Positions 31,798 to 40,678 are shown, counted from the first letter of the stretch. The stretch is DNA of 64,000 bases from an uncultured Eubacterium sp. (GCA_949959185.1 CATLIX010000001.1:62001-126000); one strand, 5' to 3'. Notes: a model not told the origin generated them from the sequence alone. Program-made: numbers and translations.

Positions 31798-31809
31798 AGA
31801 GGTAATCTT

Positions 31810-32092
31810 ATGAGGAAAATAAGTGAAGCGAGAAGTATTCTTACTTAAAAAAAACGCTCATTGATAAATTAAGTTTTGAACGATTTTCATATGATATAAA
31901 GGCACAGATTTCGGGAATTTTTTCTGTTTCTGAAGAATCTGTCCCTGGAAAAAAGGTACTGGAGAATAATACGGTTGCCATTTTTTTCCCTGTCTGAGAA
32001 GTCAGCTGATGCTTTTAACTTCACAGCCGGGATTTGAACCGGTTATTTTGCCGGTAATGAATATCAATGCTTTGCTGAATGAGGCTGAATGA
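31810..32092 (+). pseudogene. SecB-like chaperone, frameshifted, cassette gene 3
   Basis: Pieces in different frames read LIDKLSFERFSYDIKAQISG, KKVLENNTVAIFFP, then LRSQLMLLTSQPGFEPVILP and VMNINALLNEAE. The last part matches the SecB C-terminus (LRS-LT--GF-PVILP--N--ALL). Shifts occur after the start (poly-A) and at a T7 run near 31980. SecB-like proteins in Firmicutes often act as dedicated chaperones of toxin-antitoxin sets. Whether this cassette was one is inference. Confidence 0.6.
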
Positions 32093-32129
32093 GGAAGACT
32101 GATAAAATCATAAAACGAATAAAAATAAT

Positions 32130-32174
32130 AATCCTGTCCGGAATAATTTCTCTTTACCAGACAGGATTTTTTTT
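32130..32174 (+). terminator. Terminator after the SecB-like remnant
   Basis: AATCCTGTC (32130-32138) pairs with GACAGGATT (32160-32168), followed by a run of T. Confidence 0.8.
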
Positions 32175-32181
32175 GTATAAT
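32153..32181 (+). promoter_or_regulatory. Candidate promoter of the PepSY lipoprotein gene
   Basis: TTTACC (32153-32158), a 17-base spacer, TATAAT (32176-32181). It overlaps the 3' half of the preceding terminator. Confidence 0.55.
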
Positions 32182-32241
32182 AGAAAGGCAGTTGTAACGT
32201 TTAAACCGTTCCTGCAAAATCCACAGAAAGGAAAGAAAATT

Positions 32242-32985
32242 ATGAAGAAACGGACGCGTCACAAAAGCGAAATATTTCGCAGAACGGGAATTTGCCTGAT
32301 ACTGGCCATGGTTCTGGCGGCAGGTTGCGGAAATCAGAATATACAGAAAGATACCCCTCAGCAGGAAAACACGTCTGCGCAGCAGGAGGACACTCAGACA
32401 GACAGCAGACAGACAACGGACAGTCAGACGCCTGCAGACCGGCAGACAGACAGCGGACAGCAGGAGAACAGTCAGACGCCCGCAGACCGGCAGACAGCAG
32501 GCCAGACAGCTCAGAGCGGAAATCAGGCAGGGACGGTGAATCAGCCGAAGCTCAGCCCGGAAGAAGCAAGAGAAGCTGCTTTGAAACACGCCGGAGTGAC
32601 CGGGGAGGAGGCCACGGTTATCAAAGAAGAACTGGACTATGACGACGGTGTGACAGAATATGAAATCGAATTCGTGGCCGGCGGCACAAAATATGAATAT
32701 GAAATCAATGCGGAAGACGGAGCTGTTCTGGGCAGTTCTCAGGAACCGGTGGAAAAACTTCCGGAAAACCTGCAGGGACAGGGAATTATTTCCGTGGAAG
32801 AAGCAAAAGAGGCGGTGCTGAGCCATGCAGGATTCACGCCGGAGCAGGTGACTTACACCAAAGTGGATCTGGAACAGGACGACGGTGTGACAGAGTATGA
32901 AATTAAATTTTATGCGGACGGAAAAGAATACAGCGGCAAGGTAAATGCGTCTACAGGAGCTATTCTGGAGTATGAGATGGATTAA
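32242..32985 (+). CDS. Lipoprotein with two PepSY domains
   Basis: 247 residues. A basic start and hydrophobic stretch end in the lipobox LAAGC, so it is anchored to the outer face of the membrane. A Gln/Thr/Asp-rich low-complexity linker (about 35-100, with QTPADRQT twice) leads to two PepSY domains: SPEEAREAALKHAGV through TKYEYEINAEDGAV, and SVEEAKEAVLSHAGF through EYSGKVNASTGAIL. PepSY domains are thought to restrain proteases or bind wall components. The ATG at 32242 with AAAGGAAAG gives the signal peptide; an in-frame start at 32089 would place 51 residues before it and is rejected. Confidence 0.85.
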   Translation: MKKRTRHKSEIFRRTGICLILAMVLAAGCGNQNIQKDTPQQENTSAQQEDTQTDSRQTTDSQTPADRQTDSGQQENSQTPADRQTAGQTAQSGNQAGTVNQPKLSPEEAREAALKHAGVTGEEATVIKEELDYDDGVTEYEIEFVAGGTKYEYEINAEDGAVLGSSQEPVEKLPENLQGQGIISVEEAKEAVLSHAGFTPEQVTYTKVDLEQDDGVTEYEIKFYADGKEYSGKVNASTGAILEYEMD

Positions 32986-33071
32986 AAAGAATTTGCCGCA
33001 AAAATCAGAGACCTTGCAGCAGGCTGGCGGGGGTTCGGACAAAGGATGTATTTCCGCAGGAGAAAATGGAA

Positions 33072-33707
33072 ATGACAAAAGAAGAACTGGCACTGGAACT
33101 TATTGAAAGACTGAAACAGGAATATCCGGACGCAGGCTGCACCCTGGATTATAATCAGGCCTGGAAACTGCTGGTCAGTGTCCGGCTGGCAGCCCAGTGC
33201 ACGGACGCAAGGGTAAATGTGGTGGTACAGGATCTCTATGCAAAATATCCGGATGTGGCGTCGCTGGCCGAAGCCCCGGTGGAAGATATAGAGGCCATTG
33301 TCAGGCCCTGCGGCCTGGGCCGCAGCAAAGCCAGAGACATCAGCGGCTGTATGAAAATGCTTCAGGAAAAATGCGAAGGCAGAGTTCCCGATGATTTTGA
33401 TGAATTACTGAAACTGCCCGGCGTGGGCAGAAAAAGCGCCAACCTGATTATGGGAGACGTATTCGGGAAGCCTGCCATTGTGACAGATACCCACTGTATC
33501 CGTCTGGTCAACCGAATGGGACTGGTGGATAATATCAGAGAACCGAAAAAAGTGGAGATGGCATTGTGGAAGCTGATACCGCCGGAGGAAGGCAGTGATT
33601 TCTGCCACAGACTGGTGTATCACGGCAGGGACGTGTGCACCGCCAGAACCAGCCCCCGCTGCGAAGCATGTTGTGTCAGTGATATTTGTGTCAGAAACGG
33701 CGTATAG
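33072..33707 (+). CDS. nth: Endonuclease III
   Basis: About 211 residues. A DNA glycosylase/AP lyase that removes oxidised pyrimidines in base excision repair. Helix-hairpin-helix LPGVGRKSANLI carries the catalytic Lys, and the catalytic Asp is in VTDTHCIRLVNRMG. The C-terminal 4Fe-4S cluster loop CTARTSPRCEACCVSDIC has the Cx6Cx2Cx5C spacing. Two starts are possible; ATG 33072 is nine bases from AGGAG, ATG 33066 only three, so 33072 is preferred. The DUF1015 gene follows after 22 bases and is likely co-transcribed. Confidence 0.93.
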   Translation: MTKEELALELIERLKQEYPDAGCTLDYNQAWKLLVSVRLAAQCTDARVNVVVQDLYAKYPDVASLAEAPVEDIEAIVRPCGLGRSKARDISGCMKMLQEKCEGRVPDDFDELLKLPGVGRKSANLIMGDVFGKPAIVTDTHCIRLVNRMGLVDNIREPKKVEMALWKLIPPEEGSDFCHRLVYHGRDVCTARTSPRCEACCVSDICVRNGV

Positions 33708-33729
33708 GAGAGAAAGAGAGGAAATACAG

Positions 33730-34989
33730 ATGGCAGTAATCAGACCTTTTTGCGCAATCAGACCGGCCAGGGAAAAAGCAGAGAAAATTGCGGCCCTTCC
33801 TTATGATGTGTACAATCGGAAAGAAGCGAAGGAAGAAGTGTCAAAACATCCGGAAAGTTTTCTGAAAATAGACCGGGCGGAAACTCAGCTTGGAGATGAC
33901 GTAGATACTTACGATGCGGCAGTATATCAGAAAGCCCACGATACCCTGTGGGAGATGGTCAGGGACGGTTCCTTTGTAACAGAAGAAAAAAGATGTTACT
34001 ACATATACGAGCTGACCATGAACGGCAGAAGCCAGACCGGGATTACAGCCTGCGCTTCCATTGACGACTATGAAAAAGGCGTGATAAAGAAGCATGAAAA
34101 TACCAGAGCGGAGAAGGAAAAAGACAGAATTAATCATGTGAGTATCTGCAATGCCCAGACCGGGCCCATTTTTCTGGCCTACCGCTCCAGTTCCGTCATA
34201 AACGAAGTGGTGGAGGAAGTAAAAAAGGAAGAAGCCCTGTATGACTTTACCGCGGAAGACGGAATCCGCCATCAGGTGTGGGTGATTTCTCAGGAGAGCC
34301 AGATTGACACGGTGGAAAAAGCCTTTGCGGGGATTGGAGAAATCTATATTGCAGACGGACATCACCGGGCGGCTTCAGCAGTACGGGTGGGACAGATGCG
34401 AAGAAAAGAACATCCGGACTATACCGGAGAAGAGGAATTTAATTATTTCCTGTCGGTGCTGTTTCCCGATGAGCAGCTTATGATTATGGATTATAACCGG
34501 GTGGTAAAAGACCTGAACGGGCTGGACGAGGAAGAATTCCTGGAAAAGGTATCAGAGATTTTCCAGGTGGAAAAGATTGGGGCCAATGGAGTAAAACCGG
34601 AGAAAAAAGGCAGTTTTTCCATGTATCTGGGAGGAAACTGGTATGGGTGTACCATGAAACCGGAGGATATTCCGGACGACCCGGTGGAAGGGCTGGATGT
34701 GTCGGTACTGCAGAACCGTCTTCTGGCTCCCGTTCTTGGAATTAAAGACCCGAAGACCGATAACCGGATTGATTTTGTGGGAGGAATCCGGGGACTGGAA
34801 GGACTGGAAGAACGGTGTGGAACCGATTGTGCGGCAGCTTTTGCCATGTTCCCCACATCCATTCAGGAATTGTTTGCAGTAGCGGACGCAGGCCTTTTGA
34901 TGCCGCCAAAATCCACCTGGTTTGAGCCGAAGCTGCGGAGCGGTTTATTTATTCACAGTCTGCAAATACCTGACAGAGCCGGGAAATAG
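33730..34989 (+). CDS. DUF1015 family protein
   Basis: 419 residues, typical for the family. Features include the start MAVIRPFCAIRPAREKAEKI, ALPYDVYN, HENTRAEKEKDRINH and a conserved IADGHHRAASA segment. The family is widespread in anaerobes, often beside serine biosynthesis genes, and sometimes described as ParB-like or kinase-related; the reaction is not established. No serA/serC is adjacent here. The ATG follows GAGAGG. Its last 41 bases overlap the end of the convergent MocR gene. Confidence 0.85.
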   Translation: MAVIRPFCAIRPAREKAEKIAALPYDVYNRKEAKEEVSKHPESFLKIDRAETQLGDDVDTYDAAVYQKAHDTLWEMVRDGSFVTEEKRCYYIYELTMNGRSQTGITACASIDDYEKGVIKKHENTRAEKEKDRINHVSICNAQTGPIFLAYRSSSVINEVVEEVKKEEALYDFTAEDGIRHQVWVISQESQIDTVEKAFAGIGEIYIADGHHRAASAVRVGQMRRKEHPDYTGEEEFNYFLSVLFPDEQLMIMDYNRVVKDLNGLDEEEFLEKVSEIFQVEKIGANGVKPEKKGSFSMYLGGNWYGCTMKPEDIPDDPVEGLDVSVLQNRLLAPVLGIKDPKTDNRIDFVGGIRGLEGLEERCGTDCAAAFAMFPTSIQELFAVADAGLLMPPKSTWFEPKLRSGLFIHSLQIPDRAGK

Positions 34990-36355
34990 CTTCTGCCATG
35001 TGTTCCGGCTGAATGGCAGAGTAGTTCATAATGAAGGTATGCTCCACAGAAGGAGATTTCTGAAAATAATACCGGGACAGGGAAGCCATGCCCAGTCCCA
35101 GAGATTTTGCCCGCCGGAGAATGGTTTCATCTGAAACAGAGGTATCTACATACATCAGAAAATGCAGCCCTGCGTCTTCTTCCATAATGGTGATATGGGA
35201 GGAGATGGGGCTGTTTTTTAAGCCCTTTAAAAGCAGATCACGCTGGCCGTGATAAAAATTCCGCATACGGTTGATATGACGCTCAAAATGTCCGTCCTGC
35301 AGAAAGCGGGTCAGGGTGTACTGCTCAAAAGTGGACACGGTACAGGAATAAAATCCCATGGTGGTGCGGAACCGCTCCATCAGATGTTCCGGCAGTACCA
35401 TATAGCTGATTCGGATGGTGGAAGCCAGGGTTTTGGAAAAAGTGTTCATGTAGATGACTTTTTCCATTACATCAATGCTCTGGAGGGAAGGAATGGGTTT
35501 TCCCATAAAACGGAATTCGCAGTCATAGTCGTCTTCAATAATATATCTGGAATCAGAACCGGCGGCCCAGCCCAGAAGCTCATATCTGCGGCCCACAGGA
35601 GTGACTATTCCCGTGGGGAAATGATGAGAAGGGGAAATATGTACAATATCTGCTTCCAGTTCTTCCAGAGCATGTATGCAGATACCCTGCCCATCCATGG
35701 GAATATGGCGGCAGGTGACCTGGTTGCTTCTGTATATGGAAGAAATTTTCTGATAGCCAGGTTCCTCCACGCCGTAGATTTTTTCATGGCCCAGAAGCTG
35801 AATCAGCAGTCCGTAGAGATATTCCGTTCCGGCCCCCACAATAATCTGTTCCGGACGTACGGACATGCCGCGAAAATCTTTTAAATGAGCGGCGATGGCC
35901 TGCCGCAGCGGAAAGATGCCGCTGCCGGGAGGGTTTTTCATCAGCTCTGCGCTGTAACTTCCGATGACTTCACGAAGGAGTTTTGCCCATATGGAAAAAG
36001 GAAAGGTGTCCGGATGAGTCTGACTGCTGGTAAAGTCTGCAAAATATGTATCTTCCTGTTGTTCCGGCAGAGGTCTCGACGGGGGATTCTGAGACGCGGG
36101 AACCGGCCCGGCAGAAATATCCGCTGCATAATAACCTTTTTTTGGAATGGAATAAATATAGCCCTCTGCCAGAAGCTGTGCATAGGCATTTTCAATGGTG
36201 ATGGTGCTCACATTCAGGTGTCTGGCAAAACTTCGCTTGGAGGGCAGGCGGCCGCCGGGAGCCAGCACCCCTTTCAGAATATCGTTTTTGATACATTTAT
36301 ACAAGTATTCGTACAGGCTGTCCGTGCCAATATCAGAAAAAGAATAAGTTAGCAT
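34949..36355 (-). CDS. MocR-type regulator (GntR HTH + aminotransferase-like domain)
   Basis: 468 residues. An N-terminal GntR winged helix (about 10-75: LPSKRSFARHLNVSTITIEN) is joined to a type I aminotransferase fold. The PLP lysine is in NTFSKTLASTIRISYM. IIEDDYDCEFRFMG and ISPSHHFPTGIVTP are typical of MocR. Known members sense PLP or amino compounds (PdxR, GabR, TauR). No pdxST or gab genes adjoin, so the target is unknown. GGAG precedes the start. It converges on, and overlaps, DUF1015. Confidence 0.9.
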   Translation of the reverse strand: MLTYSFSDIGTDSLYEYLYKCIKNDILKGVLAPGGRLPSKRSFARHLNVSTITIENAYAQLLAEGYIYSIPKKGYYAADISAGPVPASQNPPSRPLPEQQEDTYFADFTSSQTHPDTFPFSIWAKLLREVIGSYSAELMKNPPGSGIFPLRQAIAAHLKDFRGMSVRPEQIIVGAGTEYLYGLLIQLLGHEKIYGVEEPGYQKISSIYRSNQVTCRHIPMDGQGICIHALEELEADIVHISPSHHFPTGIVTPVGRRYELLGWAAGSDSRYIIEDDYDCEFRFMGKPIPSLQSIDVMEKVIYMNTFSKTLASTIRISYMVLPEHLMERFRTTMGFYSCTVSTFEQYTLTRFLQDGHFERHINRMRNFYHGQRDLLLKGLKNSPISSHITIMEEDAGLHFLMYVDTSVSDETILRRAKSLGLGMASLSRYYFQKSPSVEHTFIMNYSAIQPEHMAEAISRLCQVFADCE

Positions 36356-36450
36356 TTGGGAATCTCCAATCTGGCTATTTCAGTAATGTGAAAAATATAA
36401 TTTTGAGTATTGTCAATATTATAAAGAAACCGAAGGGGTTTGTAAATAGC

Positions 36451-36480
36451 TTGATTGTAAAGTTCCGGAAGTGGTATAAT
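36451..36480 (+). promoter_or_regulatory. Promoter of the KGGVGR ATPase unit
   Basis: TTGATT (36451-36456), an 18-base spacer, perfect TATAAT (36475-36480). It gives a leader of ~180 bases that carries the repeats below. Confidence 0.75.
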
Positions 36481-36486
36481 GTGCCA

Positions 36487-36596
36487 TGAGGAGGGGCCCG
36501 GCGTTTGCCCTGAAGAGGGGCTCGTTGTTTGCCTTGAGGAGGAGACCTGAAGGCCGGTTGGAAAGAGACCTGAAAGCAGTTGGGAGGAGCCCTGAG
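36487..36596 (+). repeat. Imperfect 24-base tandem repeats in the leader
   Basis: Units start at 36487, 36511, 36535, 36559 and 36581, each beginning TGAGGAGGGGCCC or a variant (TGAAGAGGGGCTC, TGAGGAGGAGACC, TGGAAAGAGACC, TGGGAGGAGCCC). The first two units match at most positions; later ones diverge. The purine-rich core resembles a Shine-Dalgarno sequence. No gene is seen in 36356-36663. Confidence 0.6.
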
Positions 36597-36663
36597 TGCG
36601 AAAAATATATACCGCAAAGAAATTATGGCATAATTGTTGTAAATTTAAAAATCAGGAGATAAA

Positions 36664-37089
36664 ATGGCGAAAACACGAGCAGACAGAAAAAACTACAAAC
36701 GTGCATTTCAGAAACATGCCCATTCTTATGATAACTGGGAAAAAGGAAGTGATATCAGCCGCAGGCTTCTTTTGTGTTATTGTGTTGAATGCGGATTAAA
36801 ATGCAAGATTATGCAGGATAATAAAATTGACAGGAAGTCGCAGGCCGATACAGATTTGGAGAAGGTTCTTGGAACTCATGATTTCAGGTCATTGCTTAAA
36901 GCAGTAAAAGGGGCGAAAGTTTATGAGTTTAAAGATTTTCAGACAGAATACCATGAAGTGGTGACAGCGGAAAATTTTCATCAGATATGCAGGTATTGTA
37001 TAGAGCCTGACAAGGGAGAAATGGATTCTGTAAATGAATTTGAGAAAACATTGAAAGGGATTGCAGAGTGGTTAAAAGAGGAGATTTGA
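36664..37089 (+). CDS. Small helical protein paired with a KGGVGR ATPase (possibly HEPN-like)
   Basis: 141 residues, mostly helical, no signal or membrane segment. The order SRRLLLCYCVECGLKCKIM, then GTHDFRSLLKAVKG, then a C-terminal helix resembles the HEPN fold, where a growing-side helix is followed by H-D-x-x-L-L. A classical HEPN RNase RxxxxH motif is not clear, so nuclease activity is doubtful. CGGAGA-type ribosome site (AGGAGAT) precedes the ATG. Only four bases separate it from the large ATPase gene, so they are one operon and probably partners. The function is unknown. Confidence 0.6.
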   Translation: MAKTRADRKNYKRAFQKHAHSYDNWEKGSDISRRLLLCYCVECGLKCKIMQDNKIDRKSQADTDLEKVLGTHDFRSLLKAVKGAKVYEFKDFQTEYHEVVTAENFHQICRYCIEPDKGEMDSVNEFEKTLKGIAEWLKEEI

Positions 37090-37093
37090 TTTT

Positions 37094-39700
37094 ATGAGAT
37101 TTTATACATGGAAGGATATGGAACGTTATTGTCTGAAAAAGCGAAGCCAGTGGGAAGGGCTGATAGATTTTATAGAAGTTTATCCGGATGAAATGGTGGT
37201 ATATGCAAAAGAGGATGTTACTGACGACCGGATTCTGGGTATACTCGGAGATATTTTTCCGGGAAATATTAATCCTGGAGACCGTACCATAACCCTTGAC
37301 AGAGAAGGAGAGTATATACAGATTTCTTTTGAACGGGAGTATGACGTATGGAAAAAGACGACGAAGCCTTTATTTGAGAAAGTGATTTACAATGAGTCGG
37401 CGTATCCTTCCGGTCCATTGAAAGAGCTGGGCTGCCCTGTGGTGGCGTTCCACTCTTATAAAGGCGGTGTTGGGCGTACACTGTCTCTGCTTGCATTTGC
37501 AAGGGCCTGGACAAATGTGCACAAAAACGATGAAAAAAGCAGGCTGCTTATCATTGATTCAGATTTGGAGGCTCCGGGACTGACCTGGATACAGGGGGAA
37601 AGGACGGAAAATGATTTCAGTTATCTGGATTTACTGACACTCATTCAGGATATGGATGATATGGAACCTGTGGTGGAGGAGGCAGTACGGGAGATGGGAA
37701 GCCTGACTGTTACCATAGAGGCGGACCAGAGGGAAGTAGAACATATATTTTTGCCCACATTTCGCTATGATGAACAGTTGTTTGATTTATATGCAACTCC
37801 GGGCTCTGTAATAAGAGGAAAAAATAAAGGGTATGTTCTGGCGGAAGTTATTTCCAGGATAGCACTTCGTCTCGGTGCTGTTGCAGTACTTGTTGATTTG
37901 AGAGCCGGAATCAGTGAATATTCGGCCCCGCTGTTTTTTGACCCGCGGGTAAAAAAATATATTGTAACTTCCACTTCTTATCAGTCTGTGACAGGTACGA
38001 AAAAGCTCCTTGGGTATCTTGCCAGGGGATTGGAAATAGAGGAAAATGCAAACCTGCCCGTAATTCTGTTAAGTATGGTGCCTCCCGACCTGAATTCATC
38101 GGAAAAAGAGGAAATTATTGCCGAACTTATCCGTTGTTTTAAGGCGGATACAGGGAATGAACAGCTGTTGGATAACCTGGTGACTGAGCTTCCTTTTGCC
38201 AGCGAGCTGATTCATCTGACGAAACTTCCTCAGATACTGGAACGTTTGAAATTCAGGGATATGTACTATAATATAGAAAATATTGTTCAGCAATATTACG
38301 GCGTAAATAATACAAAGAAAAATAATTTTGGAGAAAAGCAGCGTGAAACGATGCTGGATGAAATCTATCATTTTGCAGACAGACAGATTACTGCTGAAGC
38401 AAATGGAGCAGCCAGGATGCTGCTGACGAAATCTGTTAAAAATTTATGTGCCAGATATCAGAATCATATTCCGGCAGTGGTTATCAGAGGCGCAAAAGGT
38501 TCCGGAAAAACGTTTCTCTATCGGCAGCTGGCAGAAAAAAAACAGTGGTATGCTTTCTGTGATGATATTAATGAAAAAAATGTCAGGAGAAGAGGGGGAT
38601 ATATTCTGCCTGTGGTGGCTTCAAAAAGCATTGGGCAGATGAAGGAAATATTACGGGAATGTATCCATGAATTGAATGCGAATCTTTCTTTTGCAAAAGT
38701 ATCGGAATCCGTGTATTTGGACAATTCCGGCAAGATAAAAAGGCAGAGTGAACATAAGACGGATTGGATGATATTCTGGGAACGGATGATTGCCGCTTCT
38801 GTCAATGGAGCGTACAATTCCTTTGAGCAAGTCAGTCAGGCCCTTGAAAAACAGGGAGAAAAAATTGTATTTTTAATTGACGGTCTGGAAGATATTCTGC
38901 GTAACGTTTCTTCGGATGCCATACAACAGGAAGCCGTCCAGGTTCTTGGTCAGGATATTGTCAATTTGTTGTCTGTCAAATATAAAAATATGGGGATTAT
39001 CATATTTTTACGCAGTGATATGGCGCAAAATGCAATTACTGTGAATTACGAACAGTTTAAACAGTCCCAGGGGGAAGTGGAACTGAAATGGTCTTCCGAT
39101 GAGGCCTTAAAGCTGACGGTATGGCTGGTGGGACAGGCAACGGACAATTTTTATGAAGGGTCTGTTCCGGTGGAAAATGCCACAAGGGATGTGATAGACA
39201 GACATCTGGAAAAACTCTGGGGATTAAAACTGGGGAAAAATAATTCCAACGAAGCCTACTCTTCCAGATGGATTCTGGCGGCTTTGTCTGATTTCCATGG
39301 TCAGCTGCAGGCAAGGGATATGATTCGCTTTCTGAAAAATGCTGCATCTTCAAAGGTAAAAAATCCATCCTATGAAGACCGTATACTCATGCCGGCAGAG
39401 ATACGCAAAGCGGTGTCAATCTGTTCGGAAGAAAAAATCGACGAGATTAAAACGGAATATGAAACGCTGAAACCAATATTTGAAAAACTGAAAGATTTCC
39501 CGCTGGAAAAGAAAATTCTGCCTTTAAATCCCGAAGAAGATTTGCTTACTCCCATGGAAGAAAAACTGATGATTCAGGCAGGGTATCTCATAAGAAATGG
39601 AGAAAAACTGTATTTGCCGGAAATCATAAGACATGCACTGGGATTTAAATATGAAAGAGGGGCAAGGCCGAAAGTATTATCTCTGATTTTAAAGCGGTAA
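37094..39700 (+). CDS. Large double ATPase with variant ParA/MinD motif (KGGVGR)
   Basis: 868 residues. Residues 1-110 are an unassigned N-terminal domain. At 116-390 is a SIMIBI (ParA/MinD-like) ATPase with deviant Walker A SYKGGVGRTLSLLAFAR (KGGVGRT 123-129), LLIIDSDLEAPGL (151-163) and VDLRAGISE (268-276). From ~430 a second P-loop domain begins, with Walker A IRGAKGSGKT (464-473), Walker B IVFLIDGLED (591-600) and an FLRSDM sensor near 640. The C-terminal ~170 residues look helical. No membrane segment. Proteins with this motif have been named in databases but not, to my knowledge, given a role. It could be a sensor-motor of a conflict system. AT-rich coding and isolation from core genes suggest transfer. 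Confidence 0.75.
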   Translation: MRFYTWKDMERYCLKKRSQWEGLIDFIEVYPDEMVVYAKEDVTDDRILGILGDIFPGNINPGDRTITLDREGEYIQISFEREYDVWKKTTKPLFEKVIYNESAYPSGPLKELGCPVVAFHSYKGGVGRTLSLLAFARAWTNVHKNDEKSRLLIIDSDLEAPGLTWIQGERTENDFSYLDLLTLIQDMDDMEPVVEEAVREMGSLTVTIEADQREVEHIFLPTFRYDEQLFDLYATPGSVIRGKNKGYVLAEVISRIALRLGAVAVLVDLRAGISEYSAPLFFDPRVKKYIVTSTSYQSVTGTKKLLGYLARGLEIEENANLPVILLSMVPPDLNSSEKEEIIAELIRCFKADTGNEQLLDNLVTELPFASELIHLTKLPQILERLKFRDMYYNIENIVQQYYGVNNTKKNNFGEKQRETMLDEIYHFADRQITAEANGAARMLLTKSVKNLCARYQNHIPAVVIRGAKGSGKTFLYRQLAEKKQWYAFCDDINEKNVRRRGGYILPVVASKSIGQMKEILRECIHELNANLSFAKVSESVYLDNSGKIKRQSEHKTDWMIFWERMIAASVNGAYNSFEQVSQALEKQGEKIVFLIDGLEDILRNVSSDAIQQEAVQVLGQDIVNLLSVKYKNMGIIIFLRSDMAQNAITVNYEQFKQSQGEVELKWSSDEALKLTVWLVGQATDNFYEGSVPVENATRDVIDRHLEKLWGLKLGKNNSNEAYSSRWILAALSDFHGQLQARDMIRFLKNAASSKVKNPSYEDRILMPAEIRKAVSICSEEKIDEIKTEYETLKPIFEKLKDFPLEKKILPLNPEEDLLTPMEEKLMIQAGYLIRNGEKLYLPEIIRHALGFKYERGARPKVLSLILKR

Positions 39701-39919
39701 AGTGCTTTGTGTGATTATCCCATATTGCAATATCTTTTTTCTGAAATTCCGCCGGATTCCGACAGAATTTTCCGTCCGGCTGTGTTATAACAGATAACGT
39801 GAAAGCCTTTGCCTTTCGAAATAAAGATGTTCCTGGGACCTGTAAAAGGCCTGCGGAGCAAGATGGAAGTTTTAGATTGAGGCGGACGGATATTCTTATA
39901 GCACAGTTTGGAGGAAACC

Positions 39920-40531
39920 ATGGATTTAAAAGATTTTTTACAGCAGGAGGATTTCATTGTAAAGTGTCAGTGGGGCATCAGCCTTATGAATGCCAGACTG
40001 CAGATGATAAATGCGGAACTCAGTATGCGCAGCGGCAGAAAAGTGATACACAGCTATACCAGCAGAATTAAATCCTATGACAGTATCGCCGCAAAACTGA
40101 GGAAAAAGGGACTGCCGGAAACAGTCCGCTCCATGGAGGAACATGTCAGCGATGTGGTGGGCGTCCGGGCGGTCTGTACCTATACGGACGATTTGTACCG
40201 GATTGGAGAAATGCTCTGTGCCCAGCGGGATATGCGTCTTTTAAAGAAGAAAGATTATATCCGGAATCCCAAAAAGAGCGGATACCGCAGCCTGCATCTG
40301 ATTTTCCAGGTGCCGGTGTCCTTTCAGGAGGATGTGCGGTGGATTCGCATTGAGGTGCAGCTTCGGACCGGAGCCATGGATTACTGGGCCGGGCTGGATT
40401 ATCAGCTTCAGTACAAAAAAGAAAACCGGGAGGCGAAAAATATCAGCCGGGAGCTGAAAGAATATGCCAATGCCATAGAGCAGATTGACAGCAAAGTGCT
40501 GGAGCTTCGGAAGCGCATAGAGGCCATTTAA
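39920..40531 (+). CDS. Small alarmone synthetase (RelA/SpoT domain, RelQ-like)
   Basis: About 203 residues, the size of stand-alone synthetases. It makes (p)ppGpp from GTP/GDP and ATP in the stringent response. Synthetase motifs: RIKSYDSIAAKLRKKG, VVGVRAVCTYTDDLYRIGEM, NPKKSGYRSLHLIFQVP and IRIEVQLRTGAMDYW. No hydrolase or regulatory ACT/TGS domain. The ATG at 39920 follows GGAGG by five bases; 39908 is less likely. Upstream 39701-39919 shows no gene. It is monocistronic or nearly so. Confidence 0.9.
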   Translation: MDLKDFLQQEDFIVKCQWGISLMNARLQMINAELSMRSGRKVIHSYTSRIKSYDSIAAKLRKKGLPETVRSMEEHVSDVVGVRAVCTYTDDLYRIGEMLCAQRDMRLLKKKDYIRNPKKSGYRSLHLIFQVPVSFQEDVRWIRIEVQLRTGAMDYWAGLDYQLQYKKENREAKNISRELKEYANAIEQIDSKVLELRKRIEAI

Positions 40532-40585
40532 AGACAAAAATTCACAAAGCTATACAAAAAATGCACATATATCCGGAATTGTTGC

Positions 40586-40614
40586 TTGAAACCTGTGGTC
40601 TGAGACGTTATAAT
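40586..40614 (+). promoter_or_regulatory. Promoter of the chemoreceptor gene
   Basis: TTGAAA (40586-40591), a 17-base spacer, TATAAT (40609-40614): sigma-A type, not the sigma-D/FliA type common for motility genes. Confidence 0.75.
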
Positions 40615-40678
40615 CAAAGCAGTAATAAAATGATTTATGACATGTTTGAAAATATGAGAAAGTATGGAGGGCGCACAG

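Noticed and set aside
32020..32045. tRNA-like T-arm sequence (GGGATTTGAACC)
   Set aside because: It encodes QPGFEP of the SecB-like remnant; no acceptor or anticodon arms can be formed around it.
32089..32241. Longer start for the PepSY lipoprotein
   Set aside because: It would cover the terminator and promoter and put 51 residues before the signal peptide.
36487..36596. Possible CRISPR array
   Set aside because: Repeats are tandem and diverged with no unique spacers, and no cas gene is present.
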